From Streptomyces rhizosphaerihabitans (lineage in GTDB: Bacteria; Actinomycetota; Actinomycetes; Streptomycetales; Streptomycetaceae): DNA of 64,000 nucleotides. The translations under genes were made by a program, and so were the position numbers. The notes under the pieces are model-generated. The model had not been told where the DNA came from, made no database searches, and saw nothing but the letters and a program-made list of their open reading frames with translations. Position 1 is the stretch's first letter. Each line of letters opens with the position of its first letter. Shown here piece after piece: positions 63,111 through 64,000 of this stretch. Location of the stretch: contig NZ_JAODTZ010000024.1 of the NCBI RefSeq assembly GCF_025399795.1, forward strand, positions 62,001-126,000. Reading direction: 5' to 3'.

Positions 63111-63530
63111 ATGTCCGCCATCGACGCGCAGGACCTGATCGAGCGCTACATCGGCGTCTGGAACGAGCCCGACGCCGAGATCCGCCGCAAGTGCGTGCAC
63201 GAGCTGTGGGCCGAGGACGGGGTGCATCTCCTGCGCCCTCCGCAGGAGATGCACGACCGGGCCGTGTCCCTCGGCTTCGGCACCGCCGTGCTTGAGGCCA
63301 GGGGCCACGACGAGCTGCACGCGCGCATGACACGTGCCTACGAGGAGTTCGTGGCTCCGGGGACGTACGTCTTCAGGATCCAGGAGCCCGCCCGCCGGCT
63401 GAACGACGTGATCACTTTCCGCTGGGAGTCCTTCCGCACCGGGGACGGACAGGTCACGGGTGGCGGGCTGGAGTTCCTCGTCCTGGACGAGGAAGGCCGC
63501 ATCAAGGCCGACTATCAGTTCGTCGACTGA
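63111..63530 (+). CDS. SnoaL/NTF2-like small protein
   Basis: A 139-aa protein of the SnoaL-like/NTF2 superfamily: LIERYIGVWNEPDAEIRRKCVHELWAEDGV, quoted by its ends LIERYIGVWNE and LWAEDGV, forms the helix-strand start, and the C-terminal GGGLEFLVLDEEGRIKADYQFV the strands. Strong ribosome site GAGGAG six bases before the ATG. Members include polyketide cyclases and delta-ketosteroid isomerase-like enzymes, and many with no catalytic role. Not part of the neighbouring operon (241-bp gap). Confidence 0.85.
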   Translation: MSAIDAQDLIERYIGVWNEPDAEIRRKCVHELWAEDGVHLLRPPQEMHDRAVSLGFGTAVLEARGHDELHARMTRAYEEFVAPGTYVFRIQEPARRLNDVITFRWESFRTGDGQVTGGGLEFLVLDEEGRIKADYQFVD

Positions 63531-63600
63531 GGTCGGCCGCAGTCGACTGGACCCGGCCAGCCCGGATCGGGCCGACCCGGGCCGATCGAACGGCCGGGCT

Positions 63601-63658
63601 CCGGACGGGACGGCTGGACTCCGGACGGGACGGCTGGACTCCGGACGGGACGGCCAGG
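63601..63658 (+). repeat. 20-bp tandem repeats
   Basis: CCGGACGGGACGGCTGGACT is exactly repeated at 63601-63620 and 63621-63640, followed by a third partial copy with CCAGG at its end. Lies between the SnoaL-like gene and the transposase. Confidence 0.85.
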
Positions 63659-63755
63659 CCCCCGGCGGGACGGGCGGCGCCGCCCCGGGGGAGGTGCCAA
63701 CTCCTGTCGGGCCTCTCCCCAAAGGGCTGTGTAGACACCTCAGGGGCCTAAGTCG

Positions 63756-64000
63756 TCAAGCGGCGGCGGCGAGTTGGCTGGGGAAGGCGGTGTGTTCGTC
63801 GAACAGTTTGCGTTGCTGAAGGCAGTGGTAGAGCTGGCCGATCATGCGGTTGAAGAGGTTTCTCTGGGCGGCGGCGTGCCAGTCTCCGTGGTCATCGCGG
63901 CGGCGCCGGTAGTGGGAGTTGGCGCCGGGTGAGGCAGTGATTGATGAGAAGGCCCATAGATAGCCAGCGTGGTTGAGGCGGTCGTTTTTCACCCAGCGTC
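63756..64000 (-). mobile_element. IS110-family transposase, C-terminal part
   Basis: The frame open at the window edge reads RWVKNDRLNHAGYLWAF, then TASPGANSHYRRRRDDHGDW and HAAAQRNLFNRMIGQLYHCLQ, the conserved C-terminal block of IS110-type (DEDD) transposases, ending at 63756. The catalytic N-terminal part lies beyond position 64000. IS110 elements lack terminal inverted repeats, so the insertion boundary cannot be placed; it should be a short distance left of 63756. Confidence 0.85.

Overview
The window is a high-GC actinobacterial chromosome segment, almost certainly Streptomyces or a close relative. It carries a conservon (sensor kinase / roadblock / DUF742 / GTPase) operon, a DUF574 methyltransferase, a LuxR-LAL regulator with a rare TTA codon, GTG starts and strong third-position GC. 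All calls come from reading the sequence and from family knowledge; no database search was run.

Left flank (1-3.6 kb): a frameshifted MmyB-type regulator, a MerR-like small protein divergent from a Clp-N-domain protein across a dyad-rich control region, a DUF4916/Nudix-like protein, and gene debris that includes an internally deleted enoyl-CoA hydratase fragment.

RiPP cluster (about 3.6-31.1 kb): a thiopeptide-type cluster controlled by two divergent LuxR-type regulators, each with one TTA codon. A 67-aa precursor (19238-19441) heads a rightward, translationally coupled operon: pyridine-synthase-like protein, split LanB glutamylation enzyme, leader-binding ThiF-like partner, YcaO cyclodehydratase, SagB-like azoline dehydrogenase, split LanB elimination enzyme and an ABC exporter. 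A second, leftward operon runs from the same intergenic region: another ABC exporter, a heterodimeric M16B protease pair (one subunit with HxxEH, one without), a luciferase-like flavin oxidoreductase, and second copies of LanB-glu, the ThiF-like partner and the SagB-like dehydrogenase. This second set has no YcaO or elimination partner, and its LanB has lost recognisable active-site segments. The precursor has a canonical thiopeptide leader ending in LPDMGA, followed by an unusual hydrophobic and acidic stretch and a SLSTSSSCC tail. The duplicated half-set together with this long, bipartite-looking precursor is the most novel aspect of the window.

Boundary (31.1-33.4 kb): a MarR / alpha-beta hydrolase pair with duplicated operators, a gene-poor stretch, and tRNA-Pro(GGG). 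An identical tRNA-Pro lies at 46.9 kb. The cluster side may be a genomic island next to a tRNA-Pro.

Right side (33.4-64 kb): mostly ordinary Streptomyces genes. They include DUF309, cobF, an EmrB-type MFS pump broken by one in-frame TGA, cobK, a TauE/SafE permease, a thiolase, a DUF574 methyltransferase, a CBS-BON protein, a DevS-like GAF kinase, an ABC exporter, a second MFS, YjbR, GNAT, cupin and LysR genes, kbl-tdh (threonine degradation), the conservon cvnA-D plus a GAF protein, an MBL-fold hydrolase, an AruI-like TPP enzyme coupled to a Glu/Leu/Phe-type dehydrogenase, a SnoaL-like protein, and the 3' part of an IS110-family transposase at the right edge.
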